Positions 25,601 to 38,500 of a DNA stretch of 64,000 nucleotides are shown in pieces. Position numbers and translations under genes: made by a program. The stretch is from Mycteria americana (Eukaryota > Chordata > Aves > Ciconiiformes > Ciconiidae). Below the pieces are notes generated by a model, which was given only the letters and a program-made list of their open reading frames with translations, was not told the DNA's origin and made no database searches. The stretch spans positions 30,857,683-30,921,682 of the forward strand of contig NC_134396.1 of NCBI RefSeq assembly GCF_035582795.1, in the 5' to 3' direction. Numbering within the stretch: the first letter of the stretch is position 1; each line of letters starts with the position of its first letter.

Positions 25601-28600
25601 GTACGCTGATGCTGAGGAACCTGGCAAGAAAATGTGGGAACTGGAAGTATTGATGCAGGATCTGAAACCAGATACAACAGAGATAGGAGAAGCATGATGG
25701 GACAACCATCACAGGAGGGAAATCAAAACAAAGGTAAAAGCAGTGTGAGCATTGAACAGGATTGTGTGCTGGAAAGAATAAATAAAATAGAACCTGAGTT
25801 AAAATAATTTTGGTGAAGGGCGCAGCATTGGTAGTGTCAGCATTTTGTTAGCAACCCTAAAATCAGACTGGTATGTGGAGAGAGAGTTCTGCAACATTGT
25901 TAATATGAGAGATATTTCAGGGAATTGCCACAGGGAATTGTCTCATCTGGAGACATCATGATAACGAACAGGTTGACATGTTTGTAGATGTGAGAGCTGG
26001 CAGATTTTCCAAACGGTCACTTGGTCTTCAAGAGGTGGCTGGGTGGAACAGTGCTAGAAAACGGCACGGGTCAAGTGATCAGGAGCTCATCCCATTTCAG
26101 TGAGATTAAGGGGTAAGAAGCAGACAGGCAGGTACCTTCCCCAGTTTCAAAAGGATGAGCACTGGCCGATGAGACAGGGCGGCTATGGACACCCACAATT
26201 CAGCCTCATGGTCTGGGAGGGGAAGAGGCTGTGGATTTCTTTCTCTCCCCGGGGCACATGGAGACGCGCAAGAGGCAGTGAGTGTCACCGAGCTGGGGCT
26301 CAGCAGGTTTCCTCCATCAGAGGACTGATGTTTGGGAAGGGGGAGCAGTGGAGGCACGCAGCCTCACTAGTTGCAGGTGATGAAGTCAGTAATTAGACTG
26401 TGTAAAGTAGGTTATAAGCACCTGCAAGAGCAGGGAATTGGACCTGACACAAAGCAGGTCCCCTGCAGGTCTTCTATTCCTGTTAGACTGCAGTCTCAGC
26501 CAGCAAACAATGGGATGCACAAAGCAGCCATCAGAGGCCGAAACTGAAAACCACCTGTGGCCGTGCTCCGCAGCACGTCTGGGGGGCAGGACAGGCCTGG
26601 CTGCTCGGGGCAGCTGTGATGTCCTCATGAGCATGGACAGTGGCATCCTACCTCTTTCCTCTGTAAGTCAGGAGGTTGCCTGCCTGCTTGTCTTTATTCC
26701 CCTTCAAGACATTGTGCTCTCTTCTTTCGTAGCACTCACACCTTTAGGTAACCCACACAAATTGAAGGTAGATGCAGCGGCTGGGGACCTTTTCAGCAAG
26801 TGACAAGGCAGGGTGCTACTTGAAGAAGAGGGTATTCCAGTAAATGTCTGTTGATATTGTGCCCCTATACACACACGTCTGTATACGTATATACATGGAC
26901 TCATGTACATATATAAATATACACACATACATGTATGTGTATGTGTATACACACATACATATATACACATACATATGAAAAGCATGTGCTGCTGCTCAGC
27001 CATGGCTCATTTCTTCTATGGATCATCTGTCCTTGCATGAATGAAAATACGGTATTCTCTGTTGCTACTCTCTTGATTAAAAAAAAAAAAAGGCAAAATA
27101 GAAGTCCTGTGTTTTCATGTTCATAAAAAGGAAGTATGTGCTGACACCTCACAAAGCATAAATACAATGATTTCATTTTTCATTTCTTCTTGTTCTTTGT
27201 GTTAAGATCAAACTGGAATTTCCTTCCTCTCCCAGCACTGGTCTCTCACAGGATGCAGCAAGTTCTGTAGAATGGCATAAATTTCCGCAAGGCAGCCTGG
27301 GCATTTGAAGCACATGAGTGAAACAGAGCAAATTAGAACTAGCTGAGGTTAGGGCAGGAGCAAGCAGCACGTTCATTTCCATTTTTTAACAACCATGACT
27401 GTGCAGAATCGTACTTGGTAACTGAAACCCTTACGTAGCCCTTCAATTTATTGAATGTTTAAAAAAAAAAAAAAAATAAGAAAAGTGTTACTAAATATTT
27501 AGATTAAGTTAAAAATTAATTGTCCTGTCATAAAGCTGTAGTACATTGCTTTTGGTCTGGTAAATCCAATCGTGTTTGCACAGGATGAAGAACTGGTGGG
27601 GTTTTTTCACAAAAACACCAGTCTTTTCTTACATCTTTCCTACTCTCTCTTTTGCTAAAGTGCCAGTCCCATCAGCCTTTATTCCCTGGCCAGGCATTCA
27701 AGCTGCAAATGCCCTGAGAGACATCCCTTTGCACCAACTTTGTGACCCTCCCTTGTCTTCTCTTCTTCCAGAGCATCCATCACACAGAACTCATCTTTCT
27801 TTCATGGTGCAACTTGGCCTTGGCCTACCTAACCCTTCTCAGGTGCCTGGTGGCCTGAGACTTTGTCCCTCAATGAGGACATCCTGGATGGGTTTTTCCA
27901 GAAAGCACCTGTGAATTTGCTTTTCCACTCTCTGTAATGCATATCTCAAAGCGTTCCTTGTAAACGCTACTAAACTACAATAAATGGGGTATTAGGCAGA
28001 AATCCTTCATTCAAACTCTGCTTAAATCTTGTCTCTGCTATAATGCCTACAAACCAACCAACCACCGCAGGGATGCTTTCAGAGCTTGTTTTATTCAAGG
28101 TGGCATTACCTCCACCCATGTGCTTCCCTAACATTGCCATAGCCACCTGCTCTCTCATCCTAGAGACTGCCTGAGATGAACTTCACTGGGGATATGCATG
28201 CATGTGCATGGCCTGGGGGATACATCTAGGGATACGTTTTAAGCTTAGAGTCAGAACAGGTGGTGGGAACGCAGAACAGGGCAGTCGCTATCAAATTCTT
28301 CCAGCTTTACCAGTGCCCTGACTATGTACAGTAGTCCAGTAGGCTGCAGTAAATCTCTCACAGTCCTTCCCCAGTGCATTGTGGAAAATATATGTTTGGT
28401 TTTTTTTCCTAAGAGGCAGGGAGGAAAGTGTGGCAAGGCACATGGGAATACTGTGGGCACACAACTGCTTAACCTGCTCACAGCAAAAGCAGGGCAACCC
28501 AAGTGAAAGCAGACTTTACACCAAAGAGCTTGTACACCATGCCTGGACAGCATGAGACTACTGCTAACATCAAGGCAAGAGAGTGGTGTTTGCGGTGAGA

Positions 28601-31354
28601 GAACACTTGGGGAAAGAGCCAAGTAAAGATCCAAAGATACCGTTGTTGTGAGGCAAATGTTTGGAGTCACAGTGCCGTATCCTTCCCTGACCCACCTTCT
28701 CCATGCTGCCCTGGAGAGCACTGCAGTAATTGCACTACCCATGAAAGGTCGCCGTTTTCTTGCTCAGAGTATCGATTTCGTATCTAGTGTCTTTTGCAGC
28801 AACACAGAGCAGTGTTTGTGCAGGCTTCCCTGATCTCTGCTTCTGTATGGCTGGGTAGGAAAGGAACAGACTATGTCAGGGCTGGGGAATGTGTAAACTC
28901 TGCCAGGACAAGCCTTGCTTTAATGACTACTACCATTAGCAGGCTGCTCCTCTCTCCAAGAGATGATATGAGATTTGTTACAGGACACGTTAGATAGGAT
29001 ACTCCCCCCCGCCCCCCAATTAGTGTAAAAGCATGTAGATTTAGTCAGGGAAAAACAGATAATTGCATTTTGACGAATTTGCTACCATACTTAGTGAGCA
29101 GCATAAAGAACAGAGATCTGTATTAGTCAATCAATTTCTAATGGGCATTTAAAAAGAGGAACATCTTCACCCATGCAATATGTCATTTGACAAAAATGGG
29201 CTATCCAGAAAACTAAAAACATAACTAACTACTCTTAGTCTTCTACCTTCTGACTGCTGAGAGCAATACCAGTTTCACCATTATTCAAATACTAAGGATT
29301 GGAAAGGTTTGAAGGTAAACTCAACATTTTTACTTTTTCCAATGCATTAAGAAAAATACCAAAACCTGAGATTAACTCCCAACAGAAAACAAGAGTGTGG
29401 TAAGGCAAACGTCAGAGAATCATCTTGTTTTCTGCTATAGCATGTGATCTTTTGGCTGGTTTTCTGCCTATAGCTGACCATATACCCTGTAAACCCCTTA
29501 ACAGTGTCAGAACCTCTGGATGTTGCCACGATTTGACCATGTCTGGGTTTGAGAGGGCAGAGGCCCTTACAGCAAGAATATGACAATTCTCCTTTCTTTC
29601 CCCTCCCAGCATTAATTCTTCAGTCCCTTAATTTCTCTTTCTTAATCAATTCTTTTCCTTCCACACTCCATGACTGCCAGCAAACTCTGCTCCAGGAGGT
29701 TTGATGCAGGTGGTTTTCTCACTGCCATCCCTTTGCTACCGCACACAATCTTGTGTTGTGCTTGTCTACAAAATAAATACGCACTTGCCAGTGAGGAAAT
29801 GGCATGGAAAAGAATTAGCTACTGAAACTTAGGCTCTGAAATGTTGTCTTCTGGCTGTAAACAAGTTGGCTGGGGAGGTAGTATCCTCAGCCACCTGCGG
29901 TGCCTTAGAAATGGGGGCTGCCTCATTTCTGCAGATGGACGCTCCTCAGGGCATCTTCCAGGTCCCTGCTGTTGTGGGCTGGGCATAGGGCACTCACCAT
30001 TCAGCTTCACTCAAAAAGAAAAAAGTTGAGCAAGCAGCTCTTTCCCAACCCGGTTCTGAGGCCTCAGTTCCTGCAGTTAGCAAACCTTTAGCAGACCAAG
30101 CTCCCTGAGGAAGGGTGCAGGTGGACCATTCAGGGTAGTTCAGCCTGGGCTTGTCCCCAGGGGCAGCCATGGCTGGAGTGTGTAGGTCGTGGGAGGAGGG
30201 TCCTGAGAAGTAGACTTACCTGCAAAAACCTGGGGAAGAGACGGCTTTTATCAATGCCAATGAGGATGTGTAGGATCTCCAATATAGATAACAACTGGCA
30301 AAGGCGCATTACAAGTCCTATGGAGTAAAATGTGTCGGCCAATGAGTCTACAGACAAAAGTGAAGAGGAAAATTAGAGGGTGGTTATATAGTAAAAGTGT
30401 GGACCAACTACTGCATTTGCTCTTGCCCTATCACCACTGGAGATGACAAGCTCACACAGTACCAAAATTTTGGGTAGCAGAAGCAAAGCTTTGGGGCGGG
30501 GAGGAGGCCGTCCCCTCTGTGTGTGTGGCTCTGACACAGAGGCAGGAAGCTGAGAAAAGAATGGGATCCCCTGTACTTGGTGCACTGGCAAACACCGTGC
30601 AGGATGTGTTGGTTTAGAGATACCGCTTTAGGATATTTCTGAATATGAGGAAATGTGGAGGAAATATGTGAGAAATGTCTGAACATGAGGAGATGTTGAG
30701 CTCCTGCCTGTATCTGTACCCATGGCACCTCCTAAAACAAGTCGACCACAAAGCAGGTATTTAATGTGCCTACAACTGTCCACCATTATAAATCATTTTA
30801 AATTTCCAGTCACTAGTTTTCTGTTTTCGTGCCTTAACCCCAGGCAACGGAAAGAGAAATACGTTGTGATGTTTTGGGAGATAGAGAGTCATGTGCAATA
30901 ACCACAAAGATATTCCCTCATAGTGGCTTCCGTAAGATTAATGTTCACCGTAATGACTGGACCTAGTCACATTTAGGTCTATGTCCAAGTCAAATGTTAC
31001 TAGCACGTTGCTGAATATTAAAGCTCACTAGCAAAACAAGAGCTTAATTCGTGATGTGATACAGGCAGAACATAGGTACCAGTAATTTGTTCATCCTTTT
31101 TAATGGAAAAAACAATGTTTTTCTAATTGAAATTACAGCCCCTGGTATTGGGCGTACACCTATTCAGAATCCTAACTTTATCTCTAATTTGATGTTTCTG
31201 TGTGTAACTGCCTCTTAAAATGTTTAAGAAAAATATAGAAGGAATCCTACCTTTTCCAAATGACATGAACCTGATGATCATATTTGTAAATATCCAGGAA
31301 TGCCCACAGAATTGCATTAAGTCATACACAAAGAGGTAGGTGTTCATGGTAAAG
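19552..31354 (-). CDS. HACD4: 3-hydroxyacyl-CoA dehydratase 4 (HACD4), coding exons 2-7
   Basis: Six minus-strand exons (31354-31251, 30347-30220, 24034-23922, 21416-21310, 20485-20354, 19634-19552) splice in frame into a multi-pass ER membrane protein. Using the ATG at 31347-31345, which has an ACC Kozak context, it is 219 residues against 232 in human. HACD enzymes remove water from 3-hydroxyacyl-CoA in very-long-chain fatty acid elongation. Family landmarks are QFCGHSWIFTN, VRYTY, SLPYFESFGTYS and the C-terminus KKRS, a KKxx-type ER retrieval signal. The expected catalytic pair is Tyr and a Glu seven residues later. Tyr141 is present but position 148 is Lys (YPLSVLAK), so activity is doubtful. 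The first exon was not identified; translation may start in exon 2 or in an unseen upstream exon. FOCAD is convergent and the interferon lies upstream. The introns hold no other recognised gene. Confidence 0.93.
20354..20485 (-). CDS. HACD4: HACD4 exon 6
   Basis: Acceptor tattttacag, donor GTAAGT, phase 1 at both ends. It encodes AFAICVSLPYFESFGTYSIK and on through YFPYVLKTYLLVLFI: the conserved PYFESFGTYS loop and the last membrane helix. Confidence 0.95.
20690..20840. repeat. AT-only low-complexity tract with palindrome
   Basis: About 150 bp made almost only of A and T, with aataata / aatataa words, inside the last HACD4 intron. It contains a perfect 18-bp palindrome at 20788-20805 (TATTATTTATAAATAATA). 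Replication slippage of an AT microsatellite is the simplest origin. Confidence 0.85.
21310..21416 (-). CDS. HACD4: HACD4 exon 5 (catalytic region)
   Basis: Acceptor cttgctgcag, donor GTAAGG, phase 2 to phase 1. It encodes RYTYNMLARTGIYYLPLTWL and on to IPLYPLSVLAK. Tyr141 of the YP motif is kept. The last complete codon is AAA (Lys) where related proteins have Glu. Confidence 0.94.
23922..24034 (-). CDS. HACD4: HACD4 exon 4
   Basis: Found by reading the minus strand; the in-frame segment is under 40 codons. Acceptor tcttttcag, donor GTAAGC, phase 0 to phase 2. It encodes ITERIIVLFVVINSQEEVQG then KYVVCVLFFLWNLLDVV: two hydrophobic helices joined by an acidic loop. Confidence 0.93.
26866..26976. 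repeat. (TA/CA) microsatellite, compound
   Basis: Alternating purine-pyrimidine DNA of mixed ATAC, ACAC, TATG and TGTG units within a HACD4 intron. It gives spurious Cys/Tyr/His-rich open frames on both strands. Confidence 0.85.
30220..30347 (-). CDS. HACD4: HACD4 exon 3
   Basis: Acceptor ttgtctgtag, donor GTAAGT, phase 1 to phase 0. It encodes DSLADTFYSIGLVMRLCQLL and on to RLFPRFLQ, a membrane helix followed by a basic loop. Confidence 0.94.
31251..31354 (-). CDS. HACD4: HACD4 exon 2
   Basis: Acceptor cctccacag, donor GTAGGA, leaving in phase 1. It encodes FTMNTYLFVYDLMQFCGHSW and on to RFMSFGK. The first base completes a codon from an upstream exon if that exon is coding. The ATG three codons in is a plausible start (ACCATGA). 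Confidence 0.92.
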
Positions 31355-34300
31355 CTGTGGAGGTGAAAATGATAAAGCAAACTGTATGACTTACTACAGT
31401 GTTCAAGCTTTTTGACCTGTAGAAATTGCACCCTCCTTGGACATGTTAGGAAATCAAAGGAAAACAGCTGAAATGTAAACTGATCAGTGGAAACTGCCCG
31501 TGTCCGCCAGCGGTGGCAGAACAGTACTCTCCCTAACGGGTCAAAGGCTCCCTTTGTTGGTATACCTAGGATATGCCCAGAAAAATTTTACGAGTGCCCA
31601 CCCGTGATTAGGCTGATCTGTGGCCAGACGGTGAAATCTGTGCCTCCACAGGAAAAAGTAACTAAACAAAGACACTCCACTGAGTGCGGGATTCAAGCCT
31701 GAGCCCCTTGGCTTGGCTCTGCCTTGACGGTGTGACCAGACTTGAGGCACTGCTGGGGTCGCACCCGCCGCAGCCCTGCTGAGGGTCTTGGGCTCCCGCA
31801 GACGCCAGCCTCAGGATTTCTGCATCTGGGTGAGGTTTATCCTGTTCTTCCCAGAAGACATGCCTCTAGCATGCACTGAAGACAGCTTGAAGGACGATGC
31901 AAATAACCTGCAGTGCCTCCAGCAGACAGCATAGTTGTAAGTATTTATAAAAATGTAGGTGAAAAAATGGAAAAGCAAGCCACATTTCAATCTGCTTTTA
32001 TTTGATGCAGTCTGAAGGATATCTGTCTTTCCCTTTTTTAACCAACTTGCTCTACAGGTTTTCCAGATAAACATTAAATTAGGGTCTTTGTCTTTCTGCA
32101 CAGCCTGTGTTTCAAGTTGCATTCAATAGTGTGAATCTTCTCCTGTTGGAGCAGACTAACTTTTGTAGCTATTCTAACCTAATTTTCATAGGTAATCTGA
32201 CTTCTTGCAAAACTTCATATGCTCTGGAGATACTTAATTTTCCTTTCCCATAAATGTATTTTCTTCTGACTTATTCCAGAAAGAGAGGCTTGCCTGTCCT
32301 CCAGCTATGAAAAGTACTGTCCACCTTTTGGGGAAATGAATTTGCTAATTTTGTACTAGAATTTATCTCTTGTGTTTGACCAATTAATTTCCTGCCCCAA
32401 TAAGTAGTAAGATCTCTTTAAGTTGCCCCTTGATCCAGTTTGTTCACGTGGTATGCCTCTGCCATCAAAATTGTTTCGTTTGTGTCTGTTCATTAACAAA
32501 CGCAGTGAATTTCTGTGTTTAGAAATATCTAAATACAATAAATGCATATTATTCATTCCCAGCATTGGACCAAGACCATAAATAACAATACACACTTCTG
32601 TAAATTGATCTAGATAAACTGATCTTCTAAATTTTTAATCTAAGTATATCCTAGGGAGGTCATAGAAAATGCCTTTCTTCCTCTCCTCCTGTTATGCAGG
32701 ATGGCTGCTATTCATATCGTCACTGCTATAAGCACAGAAAGATTTGTTGGCATAATGTACCTCCCGAGACGCATCAGTGCCCTTTGATACTATGAAAATA
32801 AGACATATGAGGACCCAGACAAAGGAATGCATTCCATAAACACTCCTTTTGGGAAAAGTATAATACAACTGAATTGGAGTAAAGTCCAGTGAGCTCTATA
32901 AATATTGACCCCAAATCCCATCTGCTGTATTACTGAATGACACTTTGTTCTCTCTTGTGGTAAGAAAAAAAGATGGGGCACTGTACGTTACAAAAAGGCA
33001 AAAAATGAAGAACATCATTGTTCTGATTTAAGAAACAGCCTTATTAATGGATGGACAGGAATTGCTGTAATGGGTATGAAAGTTGCAGTCAGTACCTCCA
33101 CCAGTCTCTTTGGTCTGATACTGCCCTGTGAGCTTTGTACAGGAATGCAATCTGAGCATACGGTTTCTCTCTTCTTCTGAAGTCTAGTTTGCTACGTCTG
33201 CCTCTCATCCTCAGAACTTGTCTTTCAGTGATTTGGGCTTATTTTCTGAACTCTTCCTCCATTGGCTGGCTAGAAAATTTTTGTCTTTACAATTCTTAAA
33301 CTGCTTAATCTTGGCTAAAGAGGGCGTAACCAAGAAGACATTTGCAAACACAGCTTCACACTAGTGTTTTGGCAATACGGCAGCTGTTGCATATTAGAAT
33401 TCATCATCTTAAAAATGTGCTGGCAACTACTGAAACGTGTACACACTGATGGCATTTACGGAGGGCCCCATATTCCCAGTGAAGTGCAGAGATGTGCTGG
33501 CAGGCAGCGTGCCGGTGTTACCTGGAGGGCCGACCCCAGCCCCAGAGCTGCAAGCAGCACAGCTCCCTCACTTGGTGATGCTCTCCACTGTGTGAAGGAA
33601 CAACCCTAATCTCAAAATGGGGTTTCATCCTACTGTGTTAATCCCCGCACAAAAGGTACCTAAGACCAAACAGAAGCCTTTGACGGAAGTGAAGAAATCT
33701 GCAGAAAATAAAAGGTGATTTCACTGTAATCAAAGGAAACTGAAATGTAACTGTTCTCTAAGGTCTTTCTCATCCAAAACCTGATCTCTTTACCTAGAGA
33801 ACCAGAAGCAGACTGAGGATAACCTATTTCAGAGTCCTGACAGTTTCGTGTCACAACACAAAATTCAGCTGTCTGCTTCTATTCGAAAGGTCACTGGCAG
33901 AAGAGAAGGGTTTTAATTAGATTTCGTGCTCCCCTCAGTTCACAGCGGGCATCATTCCGCGCTTACCTCACAGAGCCTGCTTCCGCAGCACCCTTGCAGA
34001 CCAAGCACTGACTAGCAGCCCACCAGGTAGCTGGGCTACCTGGCCCGGTTCCTGACCCTGCCCCAGACTTGGCTGACCTTACGAACCTCGCCTAGCCTCC
34101 CTAGTGCCTGGTTTGTAAACTGGACCTGCTGCTGCATTTATTCCTTGCAGCGTGACGTGCTTTAGCACTTTCGAGTTGCTTTCATTTGAAGGCGTTGGAG
34201 GAGCACTGCACGTTTCAGCACTCTGCCTGCGTTGGTAACGGGAGAAAGAAACAGGCGTGGGTCTTGCAGTAGAGAGACCCAGAAGGCTGGACTCGCTGTC

Positions 34301-35480
34301 TGTTGTTTTAGTTGTTGGTTCCACGTTACTTAACGAGGCTGATTTTATACCAACTACATCAATGGGATGCATTTATCATATTTAGGATCAACCTTACTTA
34401 GCGGAAAACTTTATCTGCTTTCTCTCTGGGCTCAAAACCTAGGAAAGCAGATGAAACATAAAACCACTCAGAACTAGCACACAACAGCAGCATGGTCTCA
34501 AACATCCTCTTTTCCCTTTTGTTCACCAGCAGAGACTTTACCAGTGATATAGCTGTAGCTTGCGAAGCCTGACATATTTCCACAGGCAGAAAAATCACGT
34601 AAGTATAATTGTTGCATTTTGTTATTTTTAGCATGAAGGTCTTCAGTGTGTCTCTGTGGTAGCTGTCATCTGAGGTAAGTACGGAGGTAGGTGCCCTCAG
34701 TGTCTGAAGGTGGTCAGGACCATGTCCCCCTTGAGCTAAGGTGACAGGTAGCACAGCAGTGGCACCCAGCTCAGGGCAGCCCTCGGTCCGGCTGGGTGTC
34801 CCTTGCAAGGTGCCAGGATGAAGGCCACACGCAGGTCCCTCTCGTGGGGGTCCCACCCAGGCCTGCACGCACTGAGCACCTCCTTGCCTGCAGAGCTATT
34901 GCTGCCTGCCTCCCTGCTGCCTTCCCCTGCGCCCATACTGGCTGGCTGCACATGAGGAAGCAACCTTCAGGCTGAAACCAGAGAGCAATGTTCCTTTTTT
35001 TTTTTTTTCTGCAGGAAAGCTCTGCTAGAAAAGCCCCTCTGCTGACATGGTTTCCTTTTAAGTCATATTGGTCTGAACTTCTACCCCTTCCCCCTCCCAC
35101 CCCTGTGACAAGCTGCAAGCGCTATAGCTCAGGAAGAAGAAAGCTGCTGAGAACCAGTACAAAAGATGTACTTATCTCTCACGGGCACATCCCACCGCAC
35201 TTTTTTTTCCCCTTCCTTTTCGCATTTGAGCAGTCCAGGTCACCTGTGCTCAAGAGATATTACCTGCTGCAGGGGTCGGACTGCTGCTGCTGCTCCTGAT
35301 CTTCCTCCTTTTTTCTCTCCACAGCTGCCACAGCTGTTTGTTAGGAGATCACCCCTCCTCTTTCCTCTTCCCCCACCCCGCGACGTCACTGTATGTAGTA
35401 CTAAGCAGGAACCACTGCACTTCCCGAGAAAGGAGTTTCTAACCCCAAGTATCTCCACTCCATTTGCCCTGCTCCTCACC
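31355..35480. other. HACD4 upstream region, first exon not located
   Basis: This should hold HACD4 exon 1, promoter and intron 1. Two minus-strand segments have a start codon, an open frame and a donor in the phase exon 2 needs: 33522-33628 (donor GTAACA, 35 codons) and 34083-34372 (donor GTAAGG, 97 codons). Neither resembles the short N-terminus of mammalian HACD4, so neither is annotated as coding. GC content and pyrimidine tracts rise toward 35.0-35.4 kb, where a CRE-like gacgtcac lies at 35382-35389. Confidence 0.35.
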
Positions 35481-35482
35481 CA

Positions 35483-35544
35483 GCCTAGCTTAGCCTAACC
35501 TAACCTAACGAAACCTAACCTAACCTAGCCTAACCTAACCTAAA
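35483..35544. repeat. (CCTAA)n / (TTAGG)n pentanucleotide array
   Basis: About a dozen near-perfect CCTAA units with a few single-base variants (cctag, cgaaa). On the minus strand this is TTAGG, the insect-type telomere pentamer, not the vertebrate TTAGGG. Here it is an interstitial microsatellite. Confidence 0.9.
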
Positions 35545-38500
35545 CTGGTTTCTTGCTGTTGTACCAGTAAGTCTGTAAATCCCACTAACTTTGTCTCTCA
35601 ACCCAGAGCAATATTTTGAAGGATTACTGGAGAGAAGAAATGCAAAATTAAAAACTTGGTTTTCTTTTCTGTTTAAATAATCAGCACTACAAGAATGCTA
35701 ACAACACTATCGAATTATAAGGAAGGCTGGGAGCATAGCATAAAAGGAGTACTTTAAATTCCTTCAGACAGAGGAAAGAATTTTCCACTTCTTATCTCGG
35801 AATGTTTATTTATTCATGCCCCTGTGAAATATGGGCACTACTGGCAGAGGAAATGTATGTATGCATCCTAGTTTACTTCTGCCCTTAAGCGTCTGGGATA
35901 TCTCAGCATAAATCAGATGAAGAAGAATGTCATAACATGTTTATAAACTCCCTTCTGCCAATAAAAAAGTTTTCCCACTGGCACTCATGTTGAAAGCACA
36001 TCCCATCCTACAGTGAGGTTTAAGTTTGATGTTATGACTGATGAATTCACCAAGGACGTAATGAGCATAGGATGTTATGTGCAAGTACATAAAGTCTGGG
36101 GAATAAAATGTGCCTTACTGGGTCTCATCACTATTGCGAGTGGCGTTGAGCTCCTGGCAAGACCATCTCCACTCCCTGTGGTGTCCTGGAGAGGTGAGAA
36201 ATGCCTCCCTGGCAAGCGGGTGGTTTCCTGGCAAACACAGTGGCACACCATGTTTTTCCTGGTCATGTCTCCCATCGGGGACCTTAGCAGAAGGGACACG
36301 CAGTTAAGCCTGGCTGTCCTGCTGGTGTGGCAGCTCACTTTCACTGCTCCAAGAGCCATCATCTAGGCTAAAGAATGTATTTCTTTCTCAGGAGGAAATA
36401 ATAAATCAGCGTTAAATAAAGGGTTAAGCATTTATGAAAGGCTCAGCCCATAGCTCTTGCAAAACAGCTCCCACACTTGTGCCTCTGGGAAGACAACTGG
36501 TGTGACTAATACTGCCAGGAGCTGAGCTCACGGCTGTAACAGGATCCAGCAGTAGGACGAACAGCTCTTTTCAAACATCGGGCAAATATGTAAAAGCTCA
36601 CCTAGCTTTGTGATGTGCAAAATCCCTCTTGTGGGCAGCTGCCAAGTTAAAGCTCCCACAGACGACAAGGCCACCTGCAAGAGCTTGCGAGCTGGATACC
36701 GGTTCCCTTCCGTGGCGCTGGCCACCCCCCAGCACAGCAGCCGGGCAAGAGGCAGGGGGGCAGCTGGGGCTGCCTTGGCCGCCTGCAGCCCCCTGCGCAG
36801 TGGGCTCTGCCCCATGCTGGGGCCTCTGCACCAGCCAGAGCTACCCTGCCCCAGGCAGAGCAAAACACCCAGTGCTGAGGAGGGGGTGCCCACCACCGGA
36901 GCATTTTGAGGGCTTGCCTTTGACAGCAGGTTGGCCCTGTGGACTGGATGCCCATTGCTTGCTGGAAAAAAATCTCCTGGTGTGATGGCACGCAAAAGGA
37001 GTGATGTTGTCCTCCAAAAGGAACGACGTTGGTGCACCCCAAGCCTGCCCTGTGATGAGGAACGAGGCATTGCAGGGGGCAATGACTAGAAAACTTGCTT
37101 CAAAGGTGTACCCCTGACCTGAACGGTAACGCTATTATAAATACACCCATTTGAGTGGCAATGCACTGCAGCAGTGGAGCCAAGGCACAGGGCTCATAAA
37201 CCCACTATTACATGGATATTCAATTTCTTCTTTGGGAGGCATAGAATGCAATTCGGCCAGTGGGTTGTAGTAGGTCTGGCCAATCAGACCTGATGCTAGC
37301 CCTTAGGATCTGTTTTTCACAAGAAAAATCCTTCTCTGAAATACATGTTTTTTTCTGTTTACAACTTGCAGTTGAAAATGCATGTAAGATCTCTTTAGCT
37401 GTGTGATTTGCAGTGGTGTTTTTGTAGTGTGATGTCGTAAGAATATGAGAAAGGAAGATCGGTAACAAGAGGTAACAGCTCTTATTAGACTTGATGGAAG
37501 TGGGAATGCTTCCAGGCATACAGGGTTTGGAGAAAGGCTTTTATGCTTAAAACATTTAACAATTTTGTAAGCTGCAAAGACATTCAGATGAAAGCAAATA
37601 TTAAATGACACTATTGGAACAAACGTTAGTTGGATATAGGAAGACTAGAATAAGTCCTGGGAAAAAACGTAGCTTTTATTTTTGGAAAATAAACTTTCTT
37701 CTTCACTCCAGCTACTTCTCTTGCAGACAAACTTCTGTCTAGAAACTACTTAACCGGCATCAAAATTACTTGTATATAACTTCTGGCATCTCTTAAAACA
37801 AGCTCCAGGACTGTTCAGCACATGTTAAGCCTGAGTCTCCTGGATTTCCCAAAATCCAAACAGATTGTAACCATGTTTGGTTTCCCTGCGTCATGAGGTG
37901 GGAAAAACATGTTCTGTCTGGGCACGGTGCTTGTGTCAGGAGCCTTTGCAAGGGGATGCTTTATGCGTAAAGTTAACAGCAGCCCTGAAATGTTTCATGT
38001 GATATGGAAAGAATTTCATTCTCTTCAAATAGGAAACATGACCAGGATAAAGCCTCTGCTCCTTTTATGCATAGCTTTTGTTTCCAAATTCTTGCTATAA
38101 AAGCAATATACAGATGTGTTTTAAGAAAAGAAACCATGTGTCTTTCTTAAAATTAATTTTCAATGTTCCTAACAGTTAACTTTATGTCTCCTTTCCTCCA
38201 TGAATAGATTTTTTGGCTACCTGAATTCAACCCTATGTTTTGGCCAGTGGATTACACTAGTTTAAGCACTGATAAATCACAGCTCTTAAACACGCGCTTA
38301 ATTGGAAGCACACACTCCAGTACTACTGACTTCAGTTAAAGTAAAAGAGTAAATCCTGGGCTGTCTGGGGGCTGTGGGGCTGCCGTGGTGCAGTACTGGA
38401 CACTCTCATTTCTCACTAGCAGGCAGAGTACTTGCACGGTGCGGGCTGGTATTTATGTCGTGTGAACAAGACTGCCAGTGAGAAAAGGAAGGCTGTGCAG

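Noticed and set aside
26704-27176. Cys/Tyr/His-rich frames on both strands
   Set aside because: Products of the TA/CA microsatellite.
33522-33628. Second candidate HACD4 first exon (35 codons, donor GTAACA)
   Set aside because: Phase fits, but the sequence is unlike the family N-terminus and the start context is unremarkable.
34083-34372. Candidate coding first exon of HACD4 (97 codons, donor GTAAGG in the right phase)
   Set aside because: Far longer than the HACD4 N-terminus in mammals and without similarity; the phase match can occur by chance one time in three.
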